This document shows positions 46,617 to 58,351 of a stretch of 64,000 bases of DNA, piece after piece. The stretch is taken from positions 806,001 to 870,000 of the forward strand of contig JAHLEZ010000006.1 in the NCBI GenBank assembly GCA_020726505.1. The letters are read 5' to 3'. The notes below the pieces were generated by a model, which saw only the letters and a program-made list of their open reading frames with translations, made no database searches and was not told the origin of the DNA. The position numbers and the translations under genes were made by a program. Origin of the DNA: Leptodontidium sp. MPI-SDFR-AT-0119 (lineage: Eukaryota > Ascomycota > Leotiomycetes > Helotiales > Leptodontidiaceae). Every line of letters begins with the position of its first letter. Position 1 is the stretch's first letter.

Positions 46617-49224
46617 CTACCAATCAAGCGGCTCCTTGACCTCCTCGCCCCTATTCGTTTTCTTGACAGGAACAGCCTTGGCAGCAAGTCTTCCATTCTT
46701 TCCTCTCTTCAAGTATCCCGAGCCATTTAACCACGGCGTATTAGTAGTCATCTTCTTCTCAAAGGCATTGATCTTATCCTCCATCTGCATGGTGAGGCCG
46801 ATGTCATCAAGGCCGTTGATGAGGCAGTGTTTGCGGAACTCCTCGACGTCAAAGGAGCAGATCTTGTTTCCAGACGCGTCGTTGATGACTTGGTTAGGGA
46901 GATCGACTTCGATTTCGCGACCGGCGTGCGCTTCGGCTGCGATGGTAGAGAGGTGTTCGGGGTTGGTTATGGCGATGGGGAGCATGCCGTTCTTGAAGGT
47001 GTTGTTGAAGAAGATGTCGGCGTAGGATGGGGCGATCACACACTTGATTCCGAAATCGAGGAGGGCCCAAGGGGCGTGTTCGCGGGAACTGCCACAGCCG
47101 AAGTTGGGGCCGGTGACGACGAGGATCTTAGATTTGCGGTATTGTGGCTGGTTGAAGACGAAGTCGGGCTTTTCTGAGCCGTCCTCGTTGAAGCGGAGGG
47201 CGTAGAAGAGGGCTGAGCCGAGACCGGTTCGCTTGATGGTCTTGAGGAATTGTTTGGGGATGATGGCGTCGGTGTCGACGTTGGATCGATCTAATGGTGC
47301 TGCGATGCCCTTGTAGACTGTGAATTTTGGAAGACTAGTTGAGGAACCCGCGGAGATCGTGTTTGTGTTTGGTCCACCATCTTCGGGTTGGTCACCAATT
47401 GCCTCCCGCTCGTCATCGTCAGTCTCAACTCGCTCATCGACATGAGGCTTGACTTCCATTGGAGGAGGAGAAGCTTTCCGAGGCGTTGCGTTCCAATCAG
47501 CGAGTTTCCGTACATCGGTAAGCTTGCCAACGATCGCACAAGCAGCAGCAGTAACAGGCGAGACCAGATGAGTTCTGGATCCAGCACCTTGTCGACCCTC
47601 AAAGTTTCGATTGCTCGTACTCGCGCAGCGTTCCTTGGGTGCAAGAATATCTGGGTTCATGCCAAGACACATACTGCATCCAGCTTCACGCCACTCGAAT
47701 CCGGCATCGGTGAAGATCTTATCCAGACCTTCTGATTCGGCCTTGTCCTTGACGAGACCACTGCCAGGAACGATCATAGCTCGCTTAATGTTCGCGGCGA
47801 CCTTCCTACCCTTCACAACCGAAGCAGCTGCTCTGAGATCCTCAATGCGGGCATTCGTGCAAGAGCCAATGAAGACCTTGTCCAAGACAATCTCCTCCAT
47901 TGGAGTACCAGCAGTAAGGCCCATATACTCCAACATTCTCTTTCCAGCCTCTTGCTTCTCCCTTGTTGCGAATTTCGTTGGGTCGGGGACCGAGCCAGTG
48001 ATGGGGACGACATCCTCTGGGGAAGTACCCCAAGTAACAGTGGGAGTAATATCCTTAGCATCTATGAAGACATCGATGTCATATTTCGCGCCTGGATCCG
48101 ACTTAAGTCCGTTCCAGTACTTGACAGCCTTGTGCCACTCCTCGGAATCGTATTTTGGAGCAAGTGGTCTACCCTTGAGGTACTCGAAGGTAACCTCATC
48201 AGGGGCGACCATACCAGCTCTCGCACCACCCTCAATCGACATATTGCAAATCGACATACGGGCCTCCATACTGAGAGACTCGATAGCTGATCCGCAGAAC
48301 TCAATCACGGCGCCGGTTCCACCAGCCGTGCCGATCTGTCCGATGGCGTGGAGGATGATGTCTTTCGAGCTGACACCGGGGGCAAGCTCGCCGTCGACTT
48401 GGATACGCATGTTCTTGCTGCGCTTGGTGATGAGGGTCTGCGTGGCGAGGACGTGCTCGACTTCACTAGTACCGATACCGAAAGCCAGGGCTCCAAAGGC
48501 GCCATGTGTAGAGGTGTGAGAGTCGCCGCAGACGACCGTCGTGCCGGGGAGAGTGAAGCCCTGCTCGGGACCAATGATGTGCACGATGCCCTGACGCTTG
48601 TCTCCGAGACCGAAGTATGTGATGCCAAAGTCCTTGACGTTGTCCTCGAGGGTCATGCATTGGAGTCTGGAATCCTCCTCCTCGACAAAGGTCTCGATAT
48701 TCTTGAGGTTTTTCCGGGAGGTGGTGGGGACATTCTAGGGGGGGGGAGAGGAGTTAGTAAAGTCTTCTGCCATTGATCAATTGTGACTTGGGATGAAATG
48801 GATCAAATGTGCCTTAGAATGAAACGAAAAGAACATACGTGATCGGTAGTAGCAAGAGTACAATCAGGTCGTCTGACTTTCCTTCCAGCATTCTTCAATC
48901 CCTCAAAAGCTTGCTGTGAGGTATTCAGTTAGTCGGTGGCGCACACACACATACAACTTCGGGAGTGAGTGAGTGCCTACAGGAGAAGTGACTTCGTGCA
49001 CCAAATGTCTGTCTATAAAAGTACAAGTCAGCCCAGCCCAGTACCGTCTTCAACTTTAGAATTGAATAGAACATAATGTATAGAACATAATGTATAGAGT
49101 AGAAGGAGAGTAACATCCACGTACCAATATAAAGCAGAATTGTGCCATCAAGTCTCTCATCCACGATATGGTCCTGGAAAACCTTATCATACAAAGTCTG
49201 CGGTCGTCCCTCTGCAGTCGGCAT
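46617..49224 (-). CDS. LEU1: 3-isopropylmalate dehydratase (fused LeuC-LeuD), 774 aa
   Basis: Four exons: 49125-49224, 48981-49012, 48839-48913 and 46617-48734. The 774-residue product is close to the 779 of yeast Leu1. It opens [21 protein letters not shown] and [15 protein letters not shown]. The aconitase fold carries the three [4Fe-4S] cysteines: C361 in IGSCTNAR, and C422 and C425 in [12 protein letters not shown]. It also has [13 protein letters not shown] and [10 protein letters not shown]. An acidic linker (about 485-535, with [12 protein letters not shown]) joins the LeuC part to the swivelling LeuD part ([30 protein letters not shown]). The enzyme isomerises 2- to 3-isopropylmalate in leucine synthesis; cytosolic in fungi. 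A CCG-N4-CGG element upstream suggests Leu3/LeuB control. Confidence 0.98.
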
Positions 49225-50584
49225 GATGGGCAAGGTATTTAGGTATGCGACAGTCTGTCTGTCTGTCTTTCTTCCTTCAGGGATTGAGATTGAGCATGCA
49301 AATGCCCAAAAGAAGTACAGGAAGGGGAATTGGGAGAAGAAGAGGAGGGGGAAAGTGAGGGTATTCCAAGCGAAAAAGATTGGGGAGAATGGGAGGTTTT
49401 AAATGTTATTGAATGGGAGGGGGAGGAAAGAAGGGAAGGGAAAGATATGTTTTTGTGCGGGGTGGGTTGTCAGTGTCTTCGATGATGCCAAAGCTTGTCG
49501 GCGCCGACATCGGGAGGAGATCCCCTGTGCAAGGCGGGGGGCGGAAGTGGGGTCGGGAGGGTAAGTGGCCAATTAGACGCGCAGTATTACGCTGCCTCCG
49601 GACGTCAAGGTGAATTCCTCGATAAAATCGTCGTGGCTGAATCTCGCATGGAAATAGATGGGCCGGGCAATTGGACGCAGAATGGAGGCAAAACGGAGTC
49701 TCTCGTCTCAGCGTGAGCAATTGACATGAGTGAGGGAATAATAGCTCGGAATTTGTGGAATGCGAAGCTCCGATTCGGGACAAAATGTTTGACCTAGACT
49801 TGACTTTCAAGCCTGTTGCCAGTCACTCACTCAATGGAAAACTTTCCGTATACCGGAAGCTTAGGTCAAGGTGAAACGCAACTCAACTAAACTCAACTCT
49901 TGCCTCTATTCGCAAGTCCCTTGCCCTACTCACTCGCTCTCTCGCTACTCGGATACGGATACATCCGCCCACTCTATGTTTGTACGAATGATCGCCCATG
50001 CATTTGCATTTGCTTTTGCATTCGAGGGTCTGGAGTCAGTACCTACGTACAGCAGTACAGCAGTTGCATCTGCCGGGTTCAAGCCAATGCTCTCATGGCC
50101 TGATGTTCGAACCTTGATTCACGGCTTCAACTGAATAGTTATTATATCACGTCCATCTGAACATTCTCATTCCCCTCCTCTTCTTCACGCAACCACTAAC
50201 CACACAGCTGATAACCATACTCCAATTGCGGCACAATACTAATACTAATACTGCTGCTCCGAGCATTCCAGGTTTTTTATCCTCCCTCGCCTCTTTCAAC
50301 CACCTGCATAATCTACATGCAGCCTTGAATCTGTACCTCTCGCTCGTCTGCATGGCGAAAGCAAAACACAAACAAACTATAACCCAGCCCAACGATACCG
50401 CACCCCAAGAAGTACACCGCTTCTGCGGCCGGCCAGTACAAACAGAAGCCATTCCCCAATCATAATCCTAAACATATACTCGTAGCCCAATAAGAAGCAC
50501 CAATTGACAAAAGACCTTCCTCTTCCATCCCCCGAGCGGAGAGTCCAGGCACACACCTACATGGACCCCAACTATACCCTATCT
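49225..50584. other. intergenic: LEU1 promoter and 3' flank of tail-anchored protein gene
   Basis: No gene seen. The first 300 bp contain the Leu3-type site. Several small frames overlap but lack protein character. Confidence 0.5.
49504..49513. promoter_or_regulatory. candidate Leu3/LeuB binding site (CCG-N4-CGG)
   Basis: CCGACATCGG matches the CCG-N4-CGG palindromic half-site pair bound by Zn2Cys6 leucine regulators (yeast Leu3 prefers CCGGNNCCGG; the Aspergillus LeuB site is described as CCGN4CGG). It sits 280 bp upstream of the LEU1 ATG, a sensible distance. Assignment rests on motif plus gene identity. Confidence 0.5.
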
Positions 50585-53500
50585 TTAGACCCCTATCAAG
50601 AGCCGAAAGACAACACCGAATGATCTCAGGGCTTGTAATCCGATCCCCACCACCCGAACAAGGACAACCAATACGATGAACATACCTATGCAGAAGAGTG
50701 CGGCCGCAACGAATAAACTGATATCTTGCCAATTCAGGCTCTGTTTGTCAAATCTCTTCCTGATACCGGACTCCGGATTGAAGACAGGTTCCACGAATAG
50801 CCATGCATTCTGCAGCATACCGAGGACCACCTGGCCGATTGACAGTTGCGCGCGTGCTTGCTGAGGGGCTCTTTTGACTGGAGATTTGCCAACTTGGTGT
50901 AGCACGACAGATTTCATGTCCTTACCCTTCGTTTCCCCCGCATTCTCCGCTTTCGGCGCTGGAAGTGGATGCGGATGGCGGACTACGAGCCTATCTCCTG
51001 AATCAGTTTTCTTTCGGTTCGGGCTCGGCTCCCTTTTGATGTTTTGTTTGGTTTTCGAAGGACTTCCTATGCCTCCTTTGCCGCCTGGGACTACCCGAGT
51101 GGCTTCTTTCGTTGCTTCCTCTTTCTGTTTCCTCAATTTTGGAGGAGTGAGCTGGTCCTTGCTCCGACCTTCTGCCTTTTTGACAGCCAGGGTATGCCTG
51201 AGATGCTGAAATGCCATTAGTGCCGCGTTTCGGGCTGCCTGTTTGTCCTTCTCGGGAGTGAGGGACGTAGATATGGATATGGGTGTGTTCTTCAATTCCA
51301 CCCTTTCTCCTCCGGGAGAAGCCATCTGACATAATCTTGCGGTCCGCTCCTTCGTTTGCTCTAGCTGGTGTACCGATGATGTAACGGTGTCTGCTGGTTG
51401 AGTTTGGTACGATGTGCTCTGCTGCTGCCTCTGTCTGGTGTCCTGGAACGAGTCCGCTCTTAGAGGCATTCGGCTCAACTTGTGCTGCAGTGACGGCACC
51501 CTCGCTCGATCTTCGTTCGTGTCTTGACCGTCGAGCTGAGGGGGAAGGTACTGATGAAGATCGTTTCCAGTAGTGGTGGTGATGAACATGTTTGTGGATG
51601 ACATTGGATGGTCTGGCTCTGTCTTGGTTATCGTGGGTGGCATCCACTGCGAGAGTGAAGTCAGCACATTGTTATACGCGAAAACACCAGGTAGGTCGGT
51701 GACATACCACTTGGAACGATCCTTTCGCTGGGGAGTTCGACGGGATGCTGGCCGCGAACGGATCTTTCAGTATGACTGGCGGTAGTTCGTTCAGGCAAGT
51801 GATAATTCGTGCCTGCCTGCTGGGATTTCGTTGGTTTTGGGCCGACGGCCGGTGGATCTGGACCTGTTTCGTCGAAACTGAATGGAATGAGATCACTGAA
51901 GCTCTTTTTTCTTGTGGGTCTTCTGAATCCTCCATTTGGGCCGCCTTCTCTAAAAAAGACTCCAATCTTTGAGAAGGAGATCTAGTTGATGGCGGCATCA
52001 CTGGTTTAGGTGATGAATTGCCCACTGCTATAGTTATGCCTAAACCTACAGGGGCCGTCTTTTGGTCATCGAGTAAAGTAGTTACAGGCGCAGGGCGAAT
52101 AGGGCTTGAGATCATGGGGTTATGGATGGTAGTAATAGAGGACTCATTGTTCTGTCGACGAGTTGGAGAACCAACAGGCTTTCGTGGTATTGAATATATG
52201 GATGTTGCTTCAGTCGATTGATGCTCGTGCTTCAGCGGAGATGAGACCGTTCTATGGCCGAAATTATCCTTTTCTTTAATGGCAGTTTGGTTGACGTAGG
52301 GTGTGGGATCAGCAGCGCTGGGCATTGGAAAGAGGCGATCTCCAGGCGAAAGTTCTGGGCAAATCGTAAGTCAAGCTGGAGTTGCTCCCACTTCACGGCT
52401 TACCAATGACAGGAGTTCCGACCACTGACTGTATGATCGGACTCAGGTCAGGTTCGGCGACACTACTCCATCCATTCTCACTCAATTGCCACTTCCCACG
52501 TCTTCTCTGTTTCATCTTTTTCTCCATTTTCTTCTTGTTCTCCCTCATAGTTTGGACACGTTCGAGCTCAACCCGATGTTTCATCTCAGCTTCTTCGTAC
52601 CTTCTCTTCCTTTCCGCTACTTCTCTTGATTCTTCGTCGAGTTTTCGCTTAGTCTCCTCGCTCATCTGACTTGGTTCACTGCTGCTGCTGACATCCCAGT
52701 ATCCAGTTCTTGGATTCGCACCCTGGACTCCAAGATAGTCTCCGCTCTCTTTCATACTACGTCTTTGTTCCCGCCTAACCTTCTTGTCTTCAAACATCTG
52801 CTGTGCTGGGGTATTCTGTTTGTCCTCAGAGAAGCCGGGAATTGAAATTCGGAATCCAAGATCTTCCTGTGCCATTAGAGGAAGTGCTGGCAGTGGTTTC
52901 CTCAGCCGGTCGGTTTCTGGGCTTCCACTAGATCGCTCTCTGTTGGTCTTCTTACCCCAGGAACCTAAAAGTTTCCGCAGTCCATTTCCTCGACCAGATC
53001 CATGTCCAGGCTTTCCGGCTGAGCCTGTTTCATCCATCTCCGTTCTCGGTCTTGTTGTCTCCGCTGCAATTCCATGAACCGTCGTCTCCTTTCCCTCTCC
53101 CTGCCTTCCGCAGCTTCCATTTCCACCCTCAAGTCCGTCGGTATACTCTCCATGTCCATTCTCCCCTCCATACGATGAAATGCCAGCTGGTCCATGACTT
53201 CCATTGCCAAGTCTTGTGGAAGAGCTTGTATCAGTCGCCAGCCTCTCGTATGCTGGATTAACAGCTCTGCTAAGACTGGTAGAAGTGTAGGCAGTGGTAA
53301 TTCCCTTAGATGCCGATCCCCCTCCACGACCTGATTCAAGAGCTCTCGTATCATAATCCGCCACTTGCCCTTCCGAGCTTCTAACAGGAAAGTCCCTGGG
53401 ATCCCTCTCACATGCGAAAGATGCAGTGGCCCGCTCCCGCTGAGATCGATCCAGACTCCAGCTTGCATGTCCCGACGCGCCAGCCAGCGTGGGGTGTTCA

Positions 53501-53931
53501 AAATTATGCCTTGGACCACCAGATTTGCCCTTCCCATTATCAGCTCCATCAACCGCCAGACTAGCCTGGACGTGCCGCCAGCCATTCGCCAAAGTGGTAG
53601 GATCTGGCTGATCAAGAGCACGCCCACCAGTCCTCTCGGCACCACCAACGTTTTCGAGAGGATATTGCCCATCTTCTTTATTTAGTCGTAACGTGCCTCC
53701 TCTCTCGGGGCGATTACTCGGCTTCAATTTTGATAATGCCTCGCCGAGACTTGATGAGCGACGACGATGTCTCCTCTCACCTTGGGTGGTGAGAGCAGCT
53801 GGTGGTGGAGACTTGTTGCGCTTGTGCTTTGGGAAGATTGAAGATGGGTGCCAGCTGCTTGAGCGAGGTGGTGGTGTTGGGGATTGAAATATTGGAGCTG
53901 GTGTTTGCGATGGTTGAGCTTCTGTGGACAT
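50585..53931 (-). CDS. tail-anchored coiled-coil protein of unknown function, 1078 aa
   Basis: Three exons: 52404-53931, 51708-52354 and 50585-51646. Frames join cleanly (PVIG|ELSPGDR and GSFQV|WMPPTI). The N-terminal 400 residues are Ser/Pro/Arg/Gly-rich and disordered-looking (HKRNKSPPPAAL, RRHRRRSSSLGEAL). A charged coiled coil covers about 430-490 (EETKRKLDEESREVAERKRR, EERVQTM-like heptads, KKMEKKMKQRRRGKW). A second disordered region has basic Ser-Pro clusters (REPSPNRKKTDSGD). The only membrane segment is near the end (about 1034-1058, ISLFVAAALFCIGMFIVLVVLV), followed by some 20 residues, so the bulk should face the cytosol or nucleoplasm. I do not recognise the family. Many SP/TP sites suggest phospho-regulation. 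Confidence 0.85.
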
Positions 53932-54227
53932 TGCTATGGAGTGGTAAATGTGTTGATTGTTGGAAGTGAAGGAATAGGCAAAGAGAACGATGCAATGGGT
54001 TGAAGTTTAAGGTTTGGCAGAGTTGAGGAGGAAGGTACAGTGTCAGTAGAAAAGGAAGGAACTATTCACTCACCAAGATGAGAAGCATAAAGTACTGAAA
54101 ATCGAACTTGCGAAAACTGGAATGCTTACGAAACTGCATCAATTACTATGATATATGACTACCTGTCATAGAATGCTTCAGGATCCAAACGCCTACCAAT
54201 GCTGCCGAATCCCCCTACTAATCCAAC

Positions 54228-55695
54228 TCAAAATCTTGACGGGCCCCTCTTGTAAGGACTGTCAACATTTCCCGATCTCCAATTCAACCCTGCTGGAGTG
54301 CTTGACCGTCGATCGTCTCCACTCTCTTGGAATGGACCTCTGCCTTGGAGGAAGGATCTTGGAGCATCGCTCTGCCTTTTGGCCGGGCTCTTGCTCCTCT
54401 CCCGTTGCTCTTGGATTTCGTGACTAGCCATGTCGAATGAGTTTCTCGGAGGCTCACGTGCCTGGATGTCGTACATGCTGGTGGCTTTCTTGAGAGGAGA
54501 ATTCACATGGCTGTAGATACCAAGACTACCTCCATCTCCCGTGCTTGTACTTGAAGAGACAGCTCCGCCCATGCTTTTTCGGAACTGGGGTTGTCGAATA
54601 GCAGGACGAGGTGTTATTCCACTGAATGGTGTAGGTTCTCGGGAAGTATACGCTGAAGGGGTGAATGCTGGCGCGGGTGATGACTGTCTGGAAATGCCAG
54701 TCGAGTTTTCAGGATCGACATGTTTGGCGTAGTTGGGATTTGGGTTGGTACGGAACCCCCGTCTAAGAAGCACGGTTGGGGTGTAGGTGTCAACATCACC
54801 ATTTCCTTCATAGTCTGTTCCAGTACCTGCGTCCGAATATTGCGTGCCAACATCGCGTGTAAGTGGGTTTAGTCGAGGGTGGACATATTTGATATTGTAC
54901 TCGCTCATGACCTCTTTGTGAATGATGGCCGTGTCCTTCTCCTGCTGAGAAAAAAATGTTGAAAGGAGATAAAGCTGCGATGATAGCAGTATTTGTAGAA
55001 GAAGTGTCGTAAAGACCGTGACGCTTGGTCGAGGATCTGTAGCCACAGTAGGAAGGAAAAGCCAGTATACCAAGACGTGGCCTGGGCTGAAGAAGCAGAA
55101 CAAACGGAGACAAATGGGTATTGGATCCCACACAGCAATTTCCCACACATCTCGAGTTGGGTCTGGGTATGCTCTTGACTCTGCGCTGGTATCCCCCAGT
55201 ATACCCGTCAGAAATCGTAGTGGAGAAGAAGAAACTGGAGAAGAATCGACACGCACTCGATGTGCGGAGGGGGTGCTTTGAGAAGCGTCGATGGAGCTTT
55301 CGAATAAGCGGTAATATCGTTTTCGACTAAACGTGTATGTAGCGTTGAGAAGAGAAAAGGTCGTCAGAAGATAGACGATAAAAGTGGCCTATACAATGGT
55401 CAACAAAGTCCTTCTAAGTAGTGGGGCGTGTTTGTTTACTTACAATAGAGCTCAGCCAGCCAGTCCTTGAGTAATCGTCACCAAAGACATCATCTCCACC
55501 ACTCCCCAGCGAAGATCCCGTATTCGCCCTCGCGATCAGGAGAACTATGTGCAGTCCCAGAGCAAGAGGGGAAGCGTACTGCTTGTCCCAATCCGCCGTC
55601 TCGAACTCCTCGCAAACATACAGCCACCAGTCGCCTGGGTTCAGGTAGTCCTTGACGCGCTGGATGGTCGGCTTTCTGCGCACAAGTCTCGGCAT
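54228..55695 (-). CDS. NUR1: nuclear rim protein Nur1, 470 aa
   Basis: Two exons, 55444-55695 and 54228-55388, phase 0, with a 55-nt GTAAGT..TATAG intron. The N-terminus MPRLVRRKPTIQRVKDYLNP with CEEFETADWD is the Nur1 signature. Four hydrophobic segments follow: LALGLHIVLLIARA, ATFIVYLLTTFSLLNATY, ICLRLFCFFSPGHVLVYWLFL and VFTTLLLQILLSSQLYLLSTF. Residues about 230-470 are a Ser/Pro/Arg-rich nucleoplasmic tail (SRQSSPAPAFTPSAY, SREPTPFSG, RSKSPAKR). In yeast Nur1 with Heh1 forms the CLIP complex, which tethers rDNA and telomeres to the inner nuclear membrane and is released by phosphorylation. It shares a 286-bp divergent promoter with VMA7. Confidence 0.93.
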
Positions 55696-55981
55696 GTTGG
55701 GCGGAATGCGATATCCTTCCTCACATGGTCGAATGTCGAAGATTTGAGGTGGTCGAGTGACACTGAGGTTAGGGCAGTGGCCTTTGTTTACAGGCGCCTG
55801 AAATTCGGATAAAGTATTTGAAGTTGCAGTGGATCTGAGAGCTTCAGCTGCTTGCAGACAGGGGTGCTAGGCGCTAGCGCTAGTGGGATGCCGCCCTGTG
55901 GAAGCTCCAAGTCCCGCCTCGTCGTTGATGATAGCAGAAGTCCAGGTCCAATCCACTCGACATCAACAAAGAACAGACAAT
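55696..55981. promoter_or_regulatory. bidirectional promoter NUR1 / VMA7
   Basis: 286 bp separate the two start codons. Near the middle (55868-55884) is a CTAG-rich palindromic patch with a perfect 10-bp GCGCTAGCGC core. No obvious TATA box on either side. Confidence 0.6.
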
Positions 55982-56521
55982 ATGGCAGCTCCAGCTTCTG
56001 CCTACAAGGATAGGCAATTCCTTGCGGTGATTGGAGACGAGGTGAGTTTCTTTATCCCGCGCAGCTAGGAATAGCTAACTAACTCGCCAACTAGGACTCT
56101 GTAACTGGCCTGCTACTTGCAGGTATTGGTGTATGAATTGCCCTAACGTTGGGATACTTGGGCTGGGAGCTGATGCAGACCTGAATATAGCATGTTACGG
56201 AGCCACCTGACTCGCAGAAGAACTTCCTGGTTGTTGACAGCAAGACGGACAATGCGGCTATCGAAGAGGCATTCGAGAGATTCACAGTTGAGAGGAAGGA
56301 TATTGGAATTCTGTTGATAAATCAACATGTACGGACGTCAACAATGAATTGATAAGATTAAGTTGCTAATCAGTTTACAGATTGCTGAACGAATTCGTCA
56401 CCGAGTCGATCAATATACAGCTGCCTTCCCAGCTCTCCTCGAGATTCCTAGCAAGGACCACCCATATGATCCCGAGAAGGATAGTGTTCTGAGACGTGTA
56501 CGAAGACTCTTTGGAGAATAG
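55982..56521 (+). CDS. VMA7: V-type ATPase subunit F, 124 aa
   Basis: Four exons: 55982-56041, 56095-56130, 56191-56328 and 56381-56521, all phase 0. The protein reads through [62 protein letters not shown] and ends in a short basic helix. Length and order match yeast Vma7 (118 aa). Subunit F sits in the central stalk of V1 and couples ATP hydrolysis to rotation, acidifying vacuoles and endosomes. The high intron density for such a small gene is usual for this family in Pezizomycotina. Confidence 0.97.
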
Positions 56522-57012
56522 ATGGGAGATATGAGCTTATGATTGTCTGTATTGTTTCCTGGTTTAGGAATTGGGGTCTATGTTGATAGAGGAGAGATAG
56601 GCGTTTACTGAACAAATACACATCCAAGCTTCCACAAGCCTCTCCCATTCTTAACTTCATTACTTTGGATGGAGAATTATATATAATGTTGAGCCTGGAT
56701 TAGAGATCCAGAATTACTTTCACGTGAGATTGGCCAGAATCAAGTAGCTGCTCTGTCAATGAGGTTGATACTACGACTTGGTACAATATGAACATGCGCA
56801 AATCATCAAATCCCAGATATGTTTCTCGAATTCAAGTAATGAGTCCCGCCGTAGATACAAATGCGCTCCCAAGGGAAAACTCCGTGGCCAAAGGTATCAG
56901 ATACCAGCGATGCAGTCGAAATAAAACTAGACGATCCATTCATTAACGTCACACCTCGATCCTTCATGTTCTCCAAATTCCCCATCTGCTCGGTTCCTCA
57001 ATGCTGTCTAAC
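56522..57012. other. intergenic, convergent 3' flanks
   Basis: 491 bp between the VMA7 stop and the NPC2 stop. AT-rich near 56660-56700, no gene. Confidence 0.55.
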
Positions 57013-57658
57013 CTAAGCTCCGAATTGGACAGTTGCCTCCAAGCAAGTGATGTGGTCCTTTTCCGTCTTGTCGGCATCGGTGGTAATGGCATTGGCGTGG
57101 ACGTTGTATTTTCCCTAAAATAGAATATCAGGACCGCAGTTCCAATATACCGATACAGCGGGTATTCAAGGCCAACTTACGGGTGGGATTTCCTTTGGCA
57201 ACTGAACCTCCTTCCTGATCGTAATCGGGCCCTTCTTGATCGGGCACTCCATATCAACATTCTTGATTTGTTCGCAGAGATCGGCCTGGGTGCTGAGAAG
57301 CTTGATGAAACCGTACTTCACAACGATATCGACCACAGCGTTGTCTTCTTCGGTGATATCCCGCTTCAGGGTTCCAGTAGCCTCGATGAAGAGTGGCTCT
57401 CCGCTGTCAACAGATTAGATTATACCGCAGCAAGACCACCTCGGGAAATACGCACGCTCTGGGTGGATTTGGGAATAGGTCGACCTTCTTCAGGGTAAGG
57501 ATATCATCGTCGTGTTCTTGTTGGCAGAAGGTGAGAGGGTTGTCGCCAGGCACCGCTCCTCCACCAAGCACCTTCTGGCTGTCGCCGAAGATCGATAAGC
57601 CTTCCACGGCGACGAGGCCGCTGAAGAGCAGAGAGATCAAGCTGATTGAGAACTTCAT
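57013..57658 (-). CDS. NPC2: ML-domain (NPC2-like) phosphatidylglycerol/phosphatidylinositol transfer protein, 175 aa
   Basis: Three exons: 57456-57658, 57181-57403 and 57013-57114. The signal peptide covers about residues 1-20 (KFSISLISLLFSGLVAVEG). The mature part has the ML beta-sandwich pattern and conserved cysteines: PLTFCQQ, QADLCEQIKNVDMECPIKKG and DHITCLEATVQF. The TLKKVDLFPNPP..GEPLFIEATGTL block is typical of fungal PG/PI-TP and yeast Npc2. It binds sterols or phospholipids in the vacuole lumen and hands them to membranes. The donor of intron 1 (GTGCGT) splits an Ala codon. Confidence 0.95.
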
Positions 57659-58351
57659 TTTGAGGTCGAGTTCTTTCGTGGGAGGGAAGAAGGAATGTTC
57701 AGTTGATAGTGAAGTTGGAGGTCTGGACGATTGAGACCTGGACAGGAAGCGCTTGTCAAAGGTGGCGGGGGCTGGGCTGGGACTGGGACTAGCGCGGCTG
57801 CAAGAGGATGACGATGGTGAAGGTCAGAAGATGTCCAAACCCTTCCGAGGTTAGCAAAAATCTACACCCATTCCATTCACGACGACGACCATGATCTCTG
57901 CACTCATGAATCCAATTAAGATCCCATGGATTTTGGCGATAGGTACAGTACGGATATTTCGTCAAATATGTCTACTTATATTGTCTCGTTGAACTCTCCT
58001 GGAGAAATCGCTGTTGGGATCGTCATGGGATTCGGACATTTTACTCTCGAACGCCCATCAGTCATGCATGAAGGAAAGAGTCGTGTCACAGTAACCAGTA
58101 CATGGATTCCCTTTGTAAGATATATTTTCATCTGATCACGTTCTATTCAGGAAGCCGTGGTGCCACTAGGCTGTGCGCATATTTCCATTCAGTGCATTTA
58201 ACACACTTGAATACTCCGACAGCATAACAACAACGCTGTACATCACATGGAACACGATTGCCAAACAAGTTCAGTTGGACAAATACTCCGTTTTGGAAGC
58301 TTTCAAGCATACCCTCTAGCCATCAATAAACGTTCAACCGCGCCTCCCTCT
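57659..58351. other. intergenic: NPC2 promoter and NmrA-like 3' flank
   Basis: No gene seen; one 69-codon frame of no character lies on the plus strand. Confidence 0.5.

Noticed and set aside
47611..48519. 302-codon open frame on the plus strand
   Set aside because: It is wholly antisense to LEU1, whose protein match is unambiguous; composition is that of a complementary shadow.
52965..53672. 235-codon minus-strand frame in a second register
   Set aside because: It is a shifted frame inside exon 1 of the 1078-aa gene; the main frame continues cleanly through both splice junctions.
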